Source: Bog-756 sp963769905
Lineage (GTDB): Bacteria; Actinomycetota; Acidimicrobiia; Acidimicrobiales; RAAP-2
Length of the DNA stretch: 64,000 nt
Direction of reading: 5' to 3'
NCBI GenBank assembly: GCA_963769905.1
Contig: CAVYNG010000001.1
Location: 868,001 to 932,000 of the forward strand
Within the stretch, counting starts at the first letter, position 1, and every line of letters starts with the position of its first letter. Of this stretch, positions 1 through 8,736 are shown piece after piece. The position numbers and the translations under genes are program-made. A model generated the notes under the pieces. The model was not told where the DNA came from and did no database searches. It was given only the letters and a program-made list of their open reading frames with translations.

Positions 1-338
1 CTCGTGAACGAGCACGCGCTCTGGTCGTCGCTGAGCAATCCGGGCGTGGGCGCGCGGTCGGCAGCCGTGAGCTGGTGCGCCGCCTGGAGGTTCCAGATGC
101 CGATCGCCTGGTTGAGGGCGAAGGCGCAGGGGGCCAGGTCTGAGTTCACCTCGGTCATCACGCTCCCGCCGGCAGCGATGTCGTCGGCGCGCGAGCTACT
201 GGTCGGCAGATCGGTCAGCACGGTGATCAGCAGGATCACGACGGCGACGGCCGCGATCGCGAGGCCCCGACGGCGCCGCCAGATCGGGGCCGTGGAGGAC
301 GGCGGAGCGGTCCGCTCGGCGAGGGTTGCGTCGGTCAT
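1..338 (-). CDS. Membrane-anchored hypothetical protein, 3' end outside window
   Basis: Only the first 112 residues are visible. The start ATG overlaps the stop of the SCO1 gene by 4 bases (ATGA), so the two are translationally coupled. The peptide has a short N-terminal tail, four arginines, one hydrophobic segment at about residues 25-41, then an exported part with cysteines near residues 71 and 109. I do not recognise the family. Its position at the end of an oxidase/copper-assembly operon suggests an exported role linked to respiration or copper, but that is inference from context only. Confidence 0.65.
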   Translation of the reverse strand, partial: MTDATLAERTAPPSSTAPIWRRRRGLAIAAVAVVILLITVLTDLPTSSSRADDIAAGGSVMTEVNSDLAPCAFALNQAIGIWNLQAAHQLTAADRAPTPGLLSDDQSACSFT

Positions 339-1243
339 TGCCCGATCAGTTGCTGGGCATAGGCAGCGATCCCTTGACCCCAGCGGTCGATGTTGGCGGC
401 CGGCAGACTGAACGACCCGGTGGAACTCTCGTTCGCGAAGGGTGTGGCCCGGTAGCGCAGGAAGCCCTGTGGGTCGATGAAGTCGAGGAGGTCGTTGTGG
501 GCCTCGAGTCCCGTCTTCGTAGCGACCGTGACCGACACCCCGTAGTCCTTCCAGACGCCATCCAGGGTGGCAAGTGGTCCGGTCAGCATGCTCCAGTTGG
601 AGAGAGCCGCCAACCCGGTGTTCCGAAGGACTGGATCCTCGGCGCTCTGGGCGATGGCAGTCGGATCGGTGTTGATCGAGAGGAACTCGACGTCGGCGGC
701 CTGGGCGCCGAGGTCGCGGTCGGCCTGCTCGATCTCCTGCGCCATCACCGGGCAGATGTCGTCACACCTCGAGTTGAAGAAGGTGAGAACGACGACCCGC
801 GGAGGTTGCAGCGGTACGGAGATCGGCTGCGCGCTCTGGTCGGTCAGGCTGAAGGCGGGCGCCGGAGCGGGAGTCGGGGTGCTGAGGCCCATGAAGGCCG
901 GAAGGGGCGAGGCGAGCGACTCCGGAGATCCGACAGGGGTGGGTGCGGGCACCGCGGTGGGTCTCGAGGCAGACGCCACGGTCGGGGGTGTCGTCGTCGG
1001 GGTCGGGTTGTAACCGGCCGCCGACAAGAGGTGCTCGCCGATCAACCCGCCGACGGTGAGGAAAAGGGCTCCTCCGAGGACCCACCAGACGAACGCAGGC
1101 GGGATGCCCGGCGCCCCCCGGTTCAGTGCCGCCGCGCGGTCGACCCTCCTCGACGCTTCCGATGTCTGGTCTGGTTCCCCCCGCTCCTCGGTATCCGCCG
1201 ACGGTGAGTGCTGCTCGACCGAGGAGCCGTCGGCCCGGCTCAT
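335..1243 (-). CDS. SCO1/SenC family copper-delivery protein
   Basis: 302 residues. An N-terminal cytoplasmic tail is followed by one membrane helix at about 50-70, a Pro/Thr/Ala-rich linker to about 125, and a thioredoxin-fold SCO domain. The copper ligands of the family are visible: CxxxC at Cys160 and Cys164 (in CDDIC) and a distal His249 (in EAHND). SCO proteins deliver copper to, or reduce, the CuA site of cytochrome oxidase subunit II outside the membrane; subunit II is encoded upstream in the same block. I chose the ATG that overlaps the stop of the TlpA-like gene (ATGA) rather than the much longer upstream open frame, whose extra sequence is the TlpA gene in another frame. The usual length for the family is 190-300 residues. 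Confidence 0.9.
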   Translation of the reverse strand: MSRADGSSVEQHSPSADTEERGEPDQTSEASRRVDRAAALNRGAPGIPPAFVWWVLGGALFLTVGGLIGEHLLSAAGYNPTPTTTPPTVASASRPTAVPAPTPVGSPESLASPLPAFMGLSTPTPAPAPAFSLTDQSAQPISVPLQPPRVVVLTFFNSRCDDICPVMAQEIEQADRDLGAQAADVEFLSINTDPTAIAQSAEDPVLRNTGLAALSNWSMLTGPLATLDGVWKDYGVSVTVATKTGLEAHNDLLDFIDPQGFLRYRATPFANESSTGSFSLPAANIDRWGQGIAAYAQQLIGQ

Positions 1244-1944
1244 CGCTGTTCCTCGAGCCGTGCGACCCATCGCCGGAGCGAGCCAACCGTTTGCGGTCCG
1301 GCCGCGGTGCCCACCACCCTGCCCTCCGCGTTCAAGAAGTAGGTGACGGGGAGCGCGTCCACGAGGTACGCCGAGGCCACCTTCGCGTCGTTGTCCAGCC
1401 CCACCGGGTAGGTCGCTCTCGCTTCGGCGAGCAATCGGACGGCGGTCGACTCCGAGCTCTCGTTGGCATCGATGCCGGCGAAGGCCACCTTGCCCCGGGC
1501 GGCCTGGGCTTCGCTCGCCACCGCGTCCAACTCGGCGCGGCAGTGGGGGCACCACGAGGCGAAGAAGTTCACCACGACCGGCCTCCCGCGGAAGGACGAG
1601 AGGCTCACGGGGAGGCCGCCGTTCAAGGCGGGCAAGGTGAAGGGTGGGGCAAGAGTGCCTCTCGCGAGCAGGGTGGGGGGCCTCGATGCCAGGGCGGCGC
1701 TGCTCGGGCTCGGAGTACCGGCCGGGCCTTGCACCACGACGAAGACCACGAAGCCGACGAGGCACGCGCCGGCCACTGCCGCCACCCACTTGAAGAGCCG
1801 GTCCCCCGGGCGCCTCGGACCGCGTGCGTGCCCGACCCGACCGCCGGTCTCTAGCCGTGTTGCGCCTTTCGCCTCCGCATCGCCCGTACCCGCGCACCGG
1901 TCGCTCTCTTCGATCGGACGGGTTGTGCCGTGGACGGGCGTCAC
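1240..1944 (-). CDS. TlpA/ResA-like membrane-anchored thioredoxin
   Basis: 234 residues. It has one N-terminal membrane helix at about residues 55-75 and then a thioredoxin-fold domain of the AhpC/TSA-Redoxin type. The active site is WCPHC. The family keeps exported cysteines reduced; here the likely clients are the CuA cysteines of subunit II or the SCO proteins, or haem-binding cysteines. The start is a GTG overlapping the stop of the upstream small membrane protein (GTGA), and its own stop overlaps the SCO1 start (ATGA), so it is inside a tightly coupled operon. Confidence 0.88.
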   Translation of the reverse strand: MTPVHGTTRPIEESDRCAGTGDAEAKGATRLETGGRVGHARGPRRPGDRLFKWVAAVAGACLVGFVVFVVVQGPAGTPSPSSAALASRPPTLLARGTLAPPFTLPALNGGLPVSLSSFRGRPVVVNFFASWCPHCRAELDAVASEAQAARGKVAFAGIDANESSESTAVRLLAEARATYPVGLDNDAKVASAYLVDALPVTYFLNAEGRVVGTAAGPQTVGSLRRWVARLEEQR

Positions 1945-2213
1945 CACTCGGCCTGCCTGTCCGCGGGGGCGATCTCTTCTTGCAGGCGCTTGCGGGCGGC
2001 GCGTGCTTCGGGGTCCTCGTGGATCAGATGCCACCAGGCGGCGACGGCGATGGCGGCGAGGACCGGCCATTCGAAGGTGTAGAACCAGCTGAGTCCGTTG
2101 CCACCCAGTGCCCGTCCGGCCTGCCACCACGTCGCGGCGACGCATCCCGCCACCACGACGAGGCACTCCGCGTGGAGCAGAAGTGCCCGAGGGGAGAGCC
2201 ATCGACGGGTCAA
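1941..2213 (-). CDS. Small two-helix membrane protein of the oxidase cluster
   Basis: About 90 residues with two predicted membrane segments (near 12-32 and 45-62) and a charged C-terminus rich in Glu and Arg. I do not recognise a family. The start chosen is a TTG that overlaps the stop of the CtaG-like gene (TTGA); no ATG or GTG fits between that stop and the first helix. Coupling on both sides (TTGA upstream, GTGA downstream) supports a real gene. Its setting suggests an oxidase-assembly accessory protein; the function is unknown. Confidence 0.6.
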   Translation of the reverse strand: MTRRWLSPRALLLHAECLVVVAGCVAATWWQAGRALGGNGLSWFYTFEWPVLAAIAVAAWWHLIHEDPEARAARKRLQEEIAPADRQAEW

Positions 2214-3027
2214 GGCGCCGACGCCGTCCCGCCGGGGTGCTCGCGAAGCGGCGGTAGCCCGCGGCGCCGTTCCGCGCGGGCGAGGGCCAGGAGCTCGGCG
2301 TCGGGATCCTCCTCCGATTGGAGCCACCGCAGTGCGCTCCAGAAGATCACCGGGATGAAGCAGGCGGCGGCGACCGCCCAGAGCACTGCCGACGCGATCT
2401 GTTGGTCGGCGGCCGCGCTCAGTCCTCCGGCCGTGTGGTGGAAGTTCTTGTAGAAACCGTGGGTCGAAAGGCCGGTGACATACGCCAGGATCCAAAAGGC
2501 CCACATGGCGATGGCGGCGAGGACGGCTCGTCGCAGCAGGCTCGAGCGCGGTTCGAGCGGCGGCGAGCTGACCAGTTCCAGCCAGAGCCCGATCCCGACG
2601 GCGACCAGAGTGACCCCTTCCACGGGGGCCAGCCAGCCATGCGCGGCAACGGCGGCGACCGCCGACGGTGTGTGCCAGGCGATGACCGCGCCGAGGTCGA
2701 CTGCCACGAAGGACAGCGACCAGGGGAGCTCGCGGTGGCGCCGTCGGCGGTCCGCCATCCGGTCGACGAAACGCGCGGGGGGCGCGCGGCCTCGCCGTCC
2801 CCGGCCGGGTGGCGCGCTCGCCATGGGGCGCCGAGCGCGACCAGGGCCGGCAGGGCGATGGCGAGAAGCGAGAACTGCAACGCAGAGGCGGTCTCTGTCC
2901 GGAGCGCCCAGGTGGCGAGGGGCGGGAGCAGAGCGACCAGGGCGGTGACGACGGCGCCCCCCAGGCACCAGGTTCGCCAGCCACCGGTTCGCACGCGGGG
3001 CCGCGCAGGGGCAGCCCCGTTCGTCAT
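2210..3027 (-). pseudogene. CtaG-type cytochrome oxidase assembly protein, frameshifted
   Basis: Two frames together make one multi-helix membrane protein of the caa3_CtaG type. The N-terminal half (from the ATG at 3027, itself overlapping the preceding stop as ATGA) is in one frame and the C-terminal half in another. The C-terminal half carries family hallmarks: a WH motif in a helix (AWHTPSAV), a histidine pair in FHHTAGG, and DQQIAS before the last helix, all with counterparts in the intact ctaG at 7767-8690. The switch falls near a run of six G (plus strand 2777-2782), so one base is probably missing there. It is either a recent slippage mutation or a sequence error; the rest of the gene looks well preserved. 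Confidence 0.75.
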
Positions 3028-3134
3028 TGGTTGGGTCGGCGCTGGAAGAAGCCCCAGAGCAGCACGAGACCGAGGACCCCGAGTGGGATCGCAAAGGTCA
3101 GAGCCTGGGTGCCCGCTACGTCTGCAGTGATCAC
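3024..3134 (-). CDS. 36-residue single-helix membrane peptide
   Basis: A GTG start preceded by GGAGGGGG at good spacing opens a 36-residue peptide. It has one hydrophobic helix (LTFAIPLGVLGLVLLWGFF) and a basic C-terminus. Its stop overlaps the start of the CtaG-like gene (ATGA). Position directly after subunit III is typical of very small accessory oxidase subunits, but no specific family can be assigned from sequence alone. Confidence 0.6.
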   Translation of the reverse strand: MITADVAGTQALTFAIPLGVLGLVLLWGFFQRRPNQ

Positions 3135-3147
3135 GACCGCCCCCTCC

Positions 3148-3825
3148 TCAGATGACGTAGAACAGTACCCAGAAGAACGTCGCCAAGAACGCGACGAAGC
3201 CCCAGAAGTAGTTGCACCCATTCAGGTTCGCCCGGAACAGTCGCGCCACGGGCAGCGTGGAGTTGGGCGCACCGCCGTCCTGGGCGATCCCCCGCCGGAG
3301 ACGGATCTCGCGCGCGAGGATCGTCTCGATCCAGTAGGTGGCGCTCACCAGCAGCACGATGTTCATCACCCCCCAGCCGATGAAGCACGAGGCGTAACCG
3401 CTCGATCCGGGGAAGAACGGCAGGTCGGTGAGCTGCCAGATCTGGAGCCCGATGGCGATGAGGCCACCGAGCACTGCCGTCCAGCCGGCCACCTGCCAGT
3501 CGAGGGTCTCGTTCTGGCGAAAGCGCCGCTCGCCGAACTGGACCAACAGGGCGCTCGCCACTGTGATCGCGAAGATGGCCGCACCGGTCCCTGTGGGGGC
3601 GGTGATGCCGCCCGGACGCCAGAGGTCCTCGTTGTTGGCCGACCGCAAGTAGAAGTAGGCGAAGGCGAGAGCAGCGAAGGCGAAAGCGTAGATGCCGATG
3701 AGGAGCCGGCCGCCGGTCCAGAGGGCGCCCTCCTGGGCACGCAACTCGAAGGCGATCTCCTCCGGCGTCTCGTGGAGCTGGGGGAAGGTTTCGAACTGCT
3801 GGTTCTCGATCGGTTGCTGGACCAT
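3148..3825 (-). CDS. ctaE: Cytochrome c oxidase subunit III
   Basis: 225 residues with about five hydrophobic helices. Family features include the FAYFYLRS segment of the second helix, the GERRFRQNE loop and the C-terminal CNYFWGFVAFLATFFWVLFYVI-type helix (only partly quoted here). The start ATG has GGGAGGAAAG upstream and lies 18 bases after the subunit I stop. It is a membrane subunit of an aa3-type haem-copper oxidase reducing oxygen to water. The gene order II-I-III is classical. Confidence 0.9.
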   Translation of the reverse strand: MVQQPIENQQFETFPQLHETPEEIAFELRAQEGALWTGGRLLIGIYAFAFAALAFAYFYLRSANNEDLWRPGGITAPTGTGAAIFAITVASALLVQFGERRFRQNETLDWQVAGWTAVLGGLIAIGLQIWQLTDLPFFPGSSGYASCFIGWGVMNIVLLVSATYWIETILAREIRLRRGIAQDGGAPNSTLPVARLFRANLNGCNYFWGFVAFLATFFWVLFYVI

Positions 3826-3843
3826 GAGCTCTTTCCTCCCTCG

Positions 3844-5859
3844 CTACTGCATCGGGGGACGCGGATCGCCGTCGCCCTCGACCCCTCTTCTGAGGTCGTC
3901 GGGGCGCACGGTCCCCGCGGCGTGGACCGCCGGTATCGGAGCGCCCAGGTCGGCCACCGGCAGAGCGCCCGCCTCGCCGTAGTGGTACGGGTCGTTGAGC
4001 ACGACCGGGATGCGCTCGAAGTTGAACCACGGGACCGGAGTCGGGGTCTGCCACTCGAGCCCGAGCGAATTCCAGGGGTTCGGCGGCGCCGAGTGCGGCG
4101 TCAGGTAGATCGACCAGATGAAGTTGATGATGAAGAGGAAGAACGAGGCACCGAGGAAATAGGCGCTGATGCTCGCGATGTCGTTCAAGGTCTGCAGGTT
4201 GGCCGCGTACTCGAAGACCCGTCGCGGTTGTCCGAGGAGGCCGATCAGGAACATCGGGAAGAAGGTGCAGTTGAAGAAGATGAAGAACGTCCAGAAGTGC
4301 CACTTGCTGAGCCTTCGGTTGAGCGTCTTCCCGGTGATCTTCGGGAACCAGTAGTAGAAGCCGGCGAACAGGGCGAAGATCAGGCCGCCCATGATGGTGT
4401 AGTGGAAGTGGGCGAGCACGAAGAAGCTGCCGTGCACGGTGACGTTGACCGGCACGTCCGAGAGGAACACGCCGGTGACACCGCCGATCAGGAAGTTGAA
4501 GAGCATCCCGAGACAGAAGAGCATCGGGGTGTCGAACCTGATCTTCGCCTTCCAGAGCGTCCCGAGGGTGACCAGGAACAGGAAACCGGTCGGAATCGAG
4601 ATCAGCTCGGTCGTCAGCATGAAGAGCGGTCGCATGTCCGGATTGATCCCGCTCTGGAACAGGTGGTGCTGCCACACGAAGAACGAGAGAAGCGCGACCC
4701 CGAGCATGCCGGCCGCTGCGACCTTGTAGGCGAACAGAGGCTTACGAGTGAAGACGGGGATGATCTCCATCACGATTCCGAATCCCGGTAGGGCCATGAT
4801 GTACACCTCCGGGTGGCCGAAGAACCAGAAGAGGTTCTGCCACAAGAAGTTGCTGCCACCGTGCTCGTTCACGAAGAAGGCGGTCTCGGCCGTCCGGTCG
4901 AGCATCCCCAAGACGCAAGCCACCACCAGGGTGGGTGTGGCGAGCGTCAGAAGGGCGGTGGTGGCGAGGATGCCCCAGACGAAGATCGGCACCCGGCCCC
5001 AGGTCATCCCCGGCGCGCGGTAGTTGATGATGGTGGCGGCCAGGTTGAATCCGGCGAGGATCATGCCGATCCCGATCACCGCGAAGCCGACCAGGTAGGC
5101 ATCCATGCCCCCGCCGGCTTGGGTCTGCAGCGGCGCGTAGCCCGTCCAACCGGTCGGGAAGCCGCCGAAGAAGAGGGCACTGACGATGACCAGGTAGCCG
5201 GCCATGAAGATCCAGAAGGAGAACGCCTCGACCCGGGGGTAGGCCATGCGACGGGAACCGATCATGAGCGGGACGAGCCAGTTCCCGAGCGGCCCGACGA
5301 CGGCCGAGGAGGCCATCATCATCATGATGGTGCCGTGCTCGCCGACGATGGCGATGTAGGTACCGGGCCCGAAGACGTGGTTGGTGGGACTGAGCAGCTC
5401 GGTGCGGATCAGCATGGCCAGCAGCCCGCCGGTGAAGAGGAAGGTGAGAACCCCGACCGCGTACTGCCACCCGACCACCTTGTGGTCGTCGGTCATCCTG
5501 AAGTAGCGGACCCAGCTGGTCTCGGGCGGAGCCGGCGAAAGCTCGATGCCGGCCAGCTTGGCGAGCGGGTAGTGCATTCCACCGATTCCGGTCATCCAGC
5601 CGGCGACGCCGAAGGAGAGACCGAGCACGATCGCCAGGTCGTTCTGACCGGTGTCCTGGACCTGCGTGTAGCCGCTGGCGATGACGTTCCCGAGCCAGTG
5701 CCCGATCAGGTAGCCGACCACGCCACCGGCCATCGCCCACAGGATGTGCGGCCGCAGCCAGCCGGAACGGCGCCAGGCCTTCGGCTCTCGCGGCGGGCTG
5801 GCGACTTCCTCCTCGCCGGGGTACTCGACGTCACCGACCTGCGTGGTGTCAATGGCCAT
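3844..5859 (-). CDS. ctaD: Cytochrome c oxidase subunit I (A-type haem-copper oxidase)
   Basis: 671 residues, long for the family because of an N-terminal extension of about 30 residues and a C-terminal tail. Catalytic-core motifs are visible: a haem-a ligand region EHGTIMMMM, the CuB His-Tyr pair and D-channel glutamate in FFGHPEVYIM, the CuB histidines in WQHHLF, and the haem ligands in HFHYTIMGG. GHPEVY with Glu marks the A1 type. I chose the ATG with GAGGGAG upstream; a GTG 39 bases earlier is possible. It catalyses oxygen reduction and proton pumping in the membrane. Confidence 0.95.
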   Translation of the reverse strand: MAIDTTQVGDVEYPGEEEVASPPREPKAWRRSGWLRPHILWAMAGGVVGYLIGHWLGNVIASGYTQVQDTGQNDLAIVLGLSFGVAGWMTGIGGMHYPLAKLAGIELSPAPPETSWVRYFRMTDDHKVVGWQYAVGVLTFLFTGGLLAMLIRTELLSPTNHVFGPGTYIAIVGEHGTIMMMMASSAVVGPLGNWLVPLMIGSRRMAYPRVEAFSFWIFMAGYLVIVSALFFGGFPTGWTGYAPLQTQAGGGMDAYLVGFAVIGIGMILAGFNLAATIINYRAPGMTWGRVPIFVWGILATTALLTLATPTLVVACVLGMLDRTAETAFFVNEHGGSNFLWQNLFWFFGHPEVYIMALPGFGIVMEIIPVFTRKPLFAYKVAAAGMLGVALLSFFVWQHHLFQSGINPDMRPLFMLTTELISIPTGFLFLVTLGTLWKAKIRFDTPMLFCLGMLFNFLIGGVTGVFLSDVPVNVTVHGSFFVLAHFHYTIMGGLIFALFAGFYYWFPKITGKTLNRRLSKWHFWTFFIFFNCTFFPMFLIGLLGQPRRVFEYAANLQTLNDIASISAYFLGASFFLFIINFIWSIYLTPHSAPPNPWNSLGLEWQTPTPVPWFNFERIPVVLNDPYHYGEAGALPVADLGAPIPAVHAAGTVRPDDLRRGVEGDGDPRPPMQ

Positions 5860-5938
5860 GGCGCTGCTCCCTCGGTATGAGCGCGGCAAGCGCGGCAATC
5901 AGCCTCGGCGTGCCGCGAACGTCGCTGCGCTCCGACAT
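5849..5938 (-). CDS. Possible 29-residue coupled peptide between ctaC and ctaD
   Basis: An ATG overlaps the subunit II stop (TGATG) and opens a 29-residue frame that ends just inside the ctaD start region, overlapping it by 11 bases. The peptide is basic at both ends with a short hydrophobic middle (LIAALAALIP). It may be a translational coupler carrying ribosomes from ctaC to ctaD rather than a functional protein. Without a homologue it stays doubtful. Confidence 0.22.
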   Translation of the reverse strand: MSERSDVRGTPRLIAALAALIPREQRHGH

Positions 5939-6909
5939 CACCCACCACCCTTCGGCTGGGGCGCTCCGTACATCTCTACGTTGGAGTAGGGGTCGACGTT
6001 GTCCGGGTAGTACGCACCGTCGGCGCCATTGGCATCCGGCGTGTAGGTAAGGGCGTAGGGCGGGAGGAGCTTGGTGTTCGCCCGGAGGCGTGCCTCGGTG
6101 CCCTTGGCCCAGGCCTCGAACTGCGGCTTGGTGACCACTTGGCCGCTGTTGAACATCGCCCCGTGCCAGATCCCGCACAGTTCGGCGCAGCGCACGATGA
6201 ACGAACCGAGCTGCTGGGTCGTCGCGTAGGCCACGTTGTTGTAGTCGGGATTGGCATCTGCCTTCACCCCGAGCTGATAGGCCCAGAAGCTGTGCACCAC
6301 GTCGAGCGAGGTGACGTTGAACTCGACCGTCGTGTCGTTGGGGACGACCAGCGCGTCGGTCTCGAATCCCCCGAACGTCGGGTAGCGGTAGGTGAACTTC
6401 CACTGCTGGCCGATCACCTGGATGGGCAGGATGGTCTTGGAGGTCGGCGTCCAGATCGGGCTCGAGCCCTGGCCACCACCGGCGCCGCCGGGCTGGACGA
6501 GCTCGTAGGTGCCGAAGCCGAACAAGAACAGCACGATCACCGTCGTGGTCAGGATCCACCCGAGCTGGATACCCATGTGGCCCCGAGAGGCGGCGTCTGC
6601 GACCGGCTCGGGGCCACCACGCGACGCCCGCCACATCACGATGGCGTAGATCATGTAGATCCACACTCCGAGGATCACGGGCAGTGCGATCACGAACAGC
6701 ACGTTGAAATCGAACTGCGCACCCTGTGAGACGTCCGTCATGGTGCCGGGCGGGATGTGCGGACCGGCCAGGTAGTAGAAGAGCGGGTCGCCGACGGCCG
6801 ACAAGACGACCCAGACGGCGATGAGCCGCCACCAGTGGTGCGTCGTGTCCGGCGGTCCCGACGAGGACCAGTCCGAACTCGTCGGGCCTGCCGCCTCGGT
6901 ATCGGTCAC
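5938..6909 (-). CDS. ctaC: Cytochrome c oxidase subunit II with CuA site
   Basis: 323 residues. Two membrane helices (about 25-45 with a second near 65-90) plus a third hydrophobic stretch near 113-133 are followed by the exported cupredoxin domain. All CuA ligands are present: His206 (VVHSFW), Cys241, Cys245, His249 and Met252 in CAELCGIWHGAM. No haem-binding CxxCH motif is seen, so it is an aa3 rather than caa3 type. The start is a GTG overlapping the preceding stop (GTGA). It receives electrons from cytochrome c or another carrier. Confidence 0.93.
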   Translation of the reverse strand: MTDTEAAGPTSSDWSSSGPPDTTHHWWRLIAVWVVLSAVGDPLFYYLAGPHIPPGTMTDVSQGAQFDFNVLFVIALPVILGVWIYMIYAIVMWRASRGGPEPVADAASRGHMGIQLGWILTTTVIVLFLFGFGTYELVQPGGAGGGQGSSPIWTPTSKTILPIQVIGQQWKFTYRYPTFGGFETDALVVPNDTTVEFNVTSLDVVHSFWAYQLGVKADANPDYNNVAYATTQQLGSFIVRCAELCGIWHGAMFNSGQVVTKPQFEAWAKGTEARLRANTKLLPPYALTYTPDANGADGAYYPDNVDPYSNVEMYGAPQPKGGG

Positions 6910-7574
6910 GCCACCACCTTCATGAACCCGCCCATGTAGCCGAGCGTCGACATCGGCCCACCGTTGCCGTAGAGGAACCCGAGCCCGCACGGGATGAAGC
7001 ATTGCCAGCGGTAGTTGCCCGGGCCCGGTGTCACGAAGGAGAAGCGGATGATGTTGTGCGGCGAGCTGGTGGTGCACGGCGCCGTCCCGCACAGGTTGGC
7101 GTTGGAGCTGTTCCCGTAGAGCGGCACGTTGACGTTGAGCGACGGGATGGAGAAGGTGTGGGCGACGCCGTTGCCGGCGTTCGAGTCGATCACCCGGAAC
7201 GGCTTGCCGTTGAGCGTCGCGACATTGCCTTCGGTGCCGTTGACCTGCCCGAGCTGCTGATTTCGCAGCGGGCTTCCCGAGTCGTACTGGTAGATCGTCA
7301 CGTTGAGGCGGGTGTGCTGTGGCACCTGGAACACCGTCGTGTGATCCCACTGCCCTTGAGGTGACCGCACGAGGTAGGACACCCAGGTGGGATGGCTACC
7401 GAAGCCGATGGTCCCTACCGTCTGGAGCGTGATGTCGATCGGCTGGCCGGTTCCCTGCGACGTGAACTCCACCGTGGGGGGCGTGCCCAAGAGGTTCACG
7501 ATGAGGGTCACCGCGGCAGCGACGGCCGCCAGAAAGAGGAGCAGCGTCACCACGACTCTCCATCGCAAGCTCAT
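6906..7574 (-). CDS. Exported cupredoxin-like protein, first gene of the oxidase operon
   Basis: 222 residues. An N-terminal membrane anchor (about 7-28) precedes a beta-rich exported domain. The C-terminal part carries HTF near residue 146 and then CFIPCG with later methionines (GPM, GYMGGFM). This resembles the copper loop of cupredoxins or CuA domains, but the histidine expected four residues after the second cysteine is missing. There are also two extra cysteines (NLCGTAPC). It could be a sulfocyanin-like electron carrier or a degenerate subunit II. The ATG has a strong GGGGGGAGAG ribosome-binding site, and the candidate operon promoter lies just upstream. Confidence 0.7.
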   Translation of the reverse strand: MSLRWRVVVTLLLFLAAVAAAVTLIVNLLGTPPTVEFTSQGTGQPIDITLQTVGTIGFGSHPTWVSYLVRSPQGQWDHTTVFQVPQHTRLNVTIYQYDSGSPLRNQQLGQVNGTEGNVATLNGKPFRVIDSNAGNGVAHTFSIPSLNVNVPLYGNSSNANLCGTAPCTTSSPHNIIRFSFVTPGPGNYRWQCFIPCGLGFLYGNGGPMSTLGYMGGFMKVVA

Positions 7575-7619
7575 CGACTCTCCCCCCAGGTGGGACGCCG
7601 GCCAAACCTGCCAACAGGA

Positions 7620-7648
7620 AACCTACGGTTCACATATGCCCACGTCAA
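7620..7648 (-). promoter_or_regulatory. Candidate sigma-70-type promoter for the ctaC-D-E operon
   Basis: On the minus strand TTGACG (7648-7643) and TAGGTT (7625-7620) are separated by exactly 17 bases, about 45 bases upstream of the start codon at 7574. Both hexamers are close to the housekeeping actinobacterial consensus. Confidence 0.6.
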
Positions 7649-7766
7649 CTGTTTGCAAAGCATTCGGGTGGCCTGCTGCGGCCGGGAGAGGTTGCGGCCC
7701 GGCACGGCTGATGATCAGGACCTTCGATGGCGATGGCCACGGCCGCTCCCGGGGGCACTGGCCCGC

Positions 7767-8690
7767 TCAACCGCGGGGCACCCGCTCGGCCGCCGTCGAG
7801 GCCCGGAAGGCCTCGAGGGTCGGGTCCGGGGCACGGTGGAAGAGGCGGTCCACGCCGAGCGAGAATCCCCCGGGGCTGTCGATTGCCCGCCGGATGAGGA
7901 CAATCAGCGCCGGCACGGCCCAGAAATCGCCGCAGATCCAGAGAATGGCGGCGCCGATCTGCTGGTCGGCGAAGGGGGCCAGCGTCACGCCCGGTACGTG
8001 GTCGTAGACCGGGTACCAGCTGTGCTGGGCGAAGATCGAGAGCGACATGGCCAAGACGAACATGACCACGTTCGTGGAGAGGATGGCGCCGATCTGCCAC
8101 ATCGGGTTCGCCTTCAGGCGGAAGGGATAGGACGGGATGATCTGCAGCCAAAAGAGGACCCCGGTGACGAAGAAGCTGGCGTGCATGAGTCCGACGTGCA
8201 CCAGCTGGTTCTCCTCGGCGGCGTCGAACAGGGCGGGGATGTGCCACAGCACCATCACCGCGTTGAACGAGATGAGCGCCGTCCACGGATTGACCAAGAA
8301 CCGTCCGAGCTCTCGCAACGGACCGGCGAACCGGCCGAGGAGGACGGATCGGATAAGGCTGCGCCGCATGCCGACCGGAAGGCCGTGCAGGAGCGGAAGC
8401 CACGGGGCACCCGCGACGATGAGGATCGGGGCGAAGAACGCGATGAGGATGTGCTCGACCATGTGGACGAAGAAGTAGTCGTCGGCCCAGTAGTCGATCG
8501 GGGAGGTCACCGCGAGCAGCAGCACTGCCAGTCCCGCGTAGAAGAGGAGGGAGAGGAGGCGGCGCCGATGCGTCCGTTCCGGTATCGATCGTGACCGGAG
8601 GCTGGCGAGCCCGAGCTCGTGGAGCACCACGATCGCGGCCACCGCCACGAGAAACGGGTCGAAACTCCAATTTTCGGTGAGATACCTCAC
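7767..8690 (-). CDS. ctaG: Cytochrome c oxidase assembly factor CtaG
   Basis: 307 residues with about seven membrane helices, the usual size for caa3_CtaG. Recognisable features are HMVEHILIAFFAP in the second to third helix, VLWHIPALFDAA, LMHASFFVTG and DQQIGAAILW near the C-terminus. The family is needed for CuB insertion into subunit I. The start is a GTG. This is the intact copy; a second, frameshifted CtaG-like gene lies at 2210-3027. It is transcribed toward the oxidase operon and separated from it by 190 bases holding that operon's promoter. Confidence 0.88.
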   Translation of the reverse strand: MRYLTENWSFDPFLVAVAAIVVLHELGLASLRSRSIPERTHRRRLLSLLFYAGLAVLLLAVTSPIDYWADDYFFVHMVEHILIAFFAPILIVAGAPWLPLLHGLPVGMRRSLIRSVLLGRFAGPLRELGRFLVNPWTALISFNAVMVLWHIPALFDAAEENQLVHVGLMHASFFVTGVLFWLQIIPSYPFRLKANPMWQIGAILSTNVVMFVLAMSLSIFAQHSWYPVYDHVPGVTLAPFADQQIGAAILWICGDFWAVPALIVLIRRAIDSPGGFSLGVDRLFHRAPDPTLEAFRASTAAERVPRG

Positions 8691-8736
8691 GGAGCTGATC
8701 TCCCGTTCGGAGTCGTCGTCACCCTACCGTCGGGGG

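Noticed and set aside
2809..4791. 660-codon open frame on the plus strand across ctaE/ctaD
   Set aside because: It is the antisense of well-supported oxidase genes; its composition (Glu, Asp, Arg, Gly, Pro) is the usual shadow of GC-rich codon bias and it has no family sequence.
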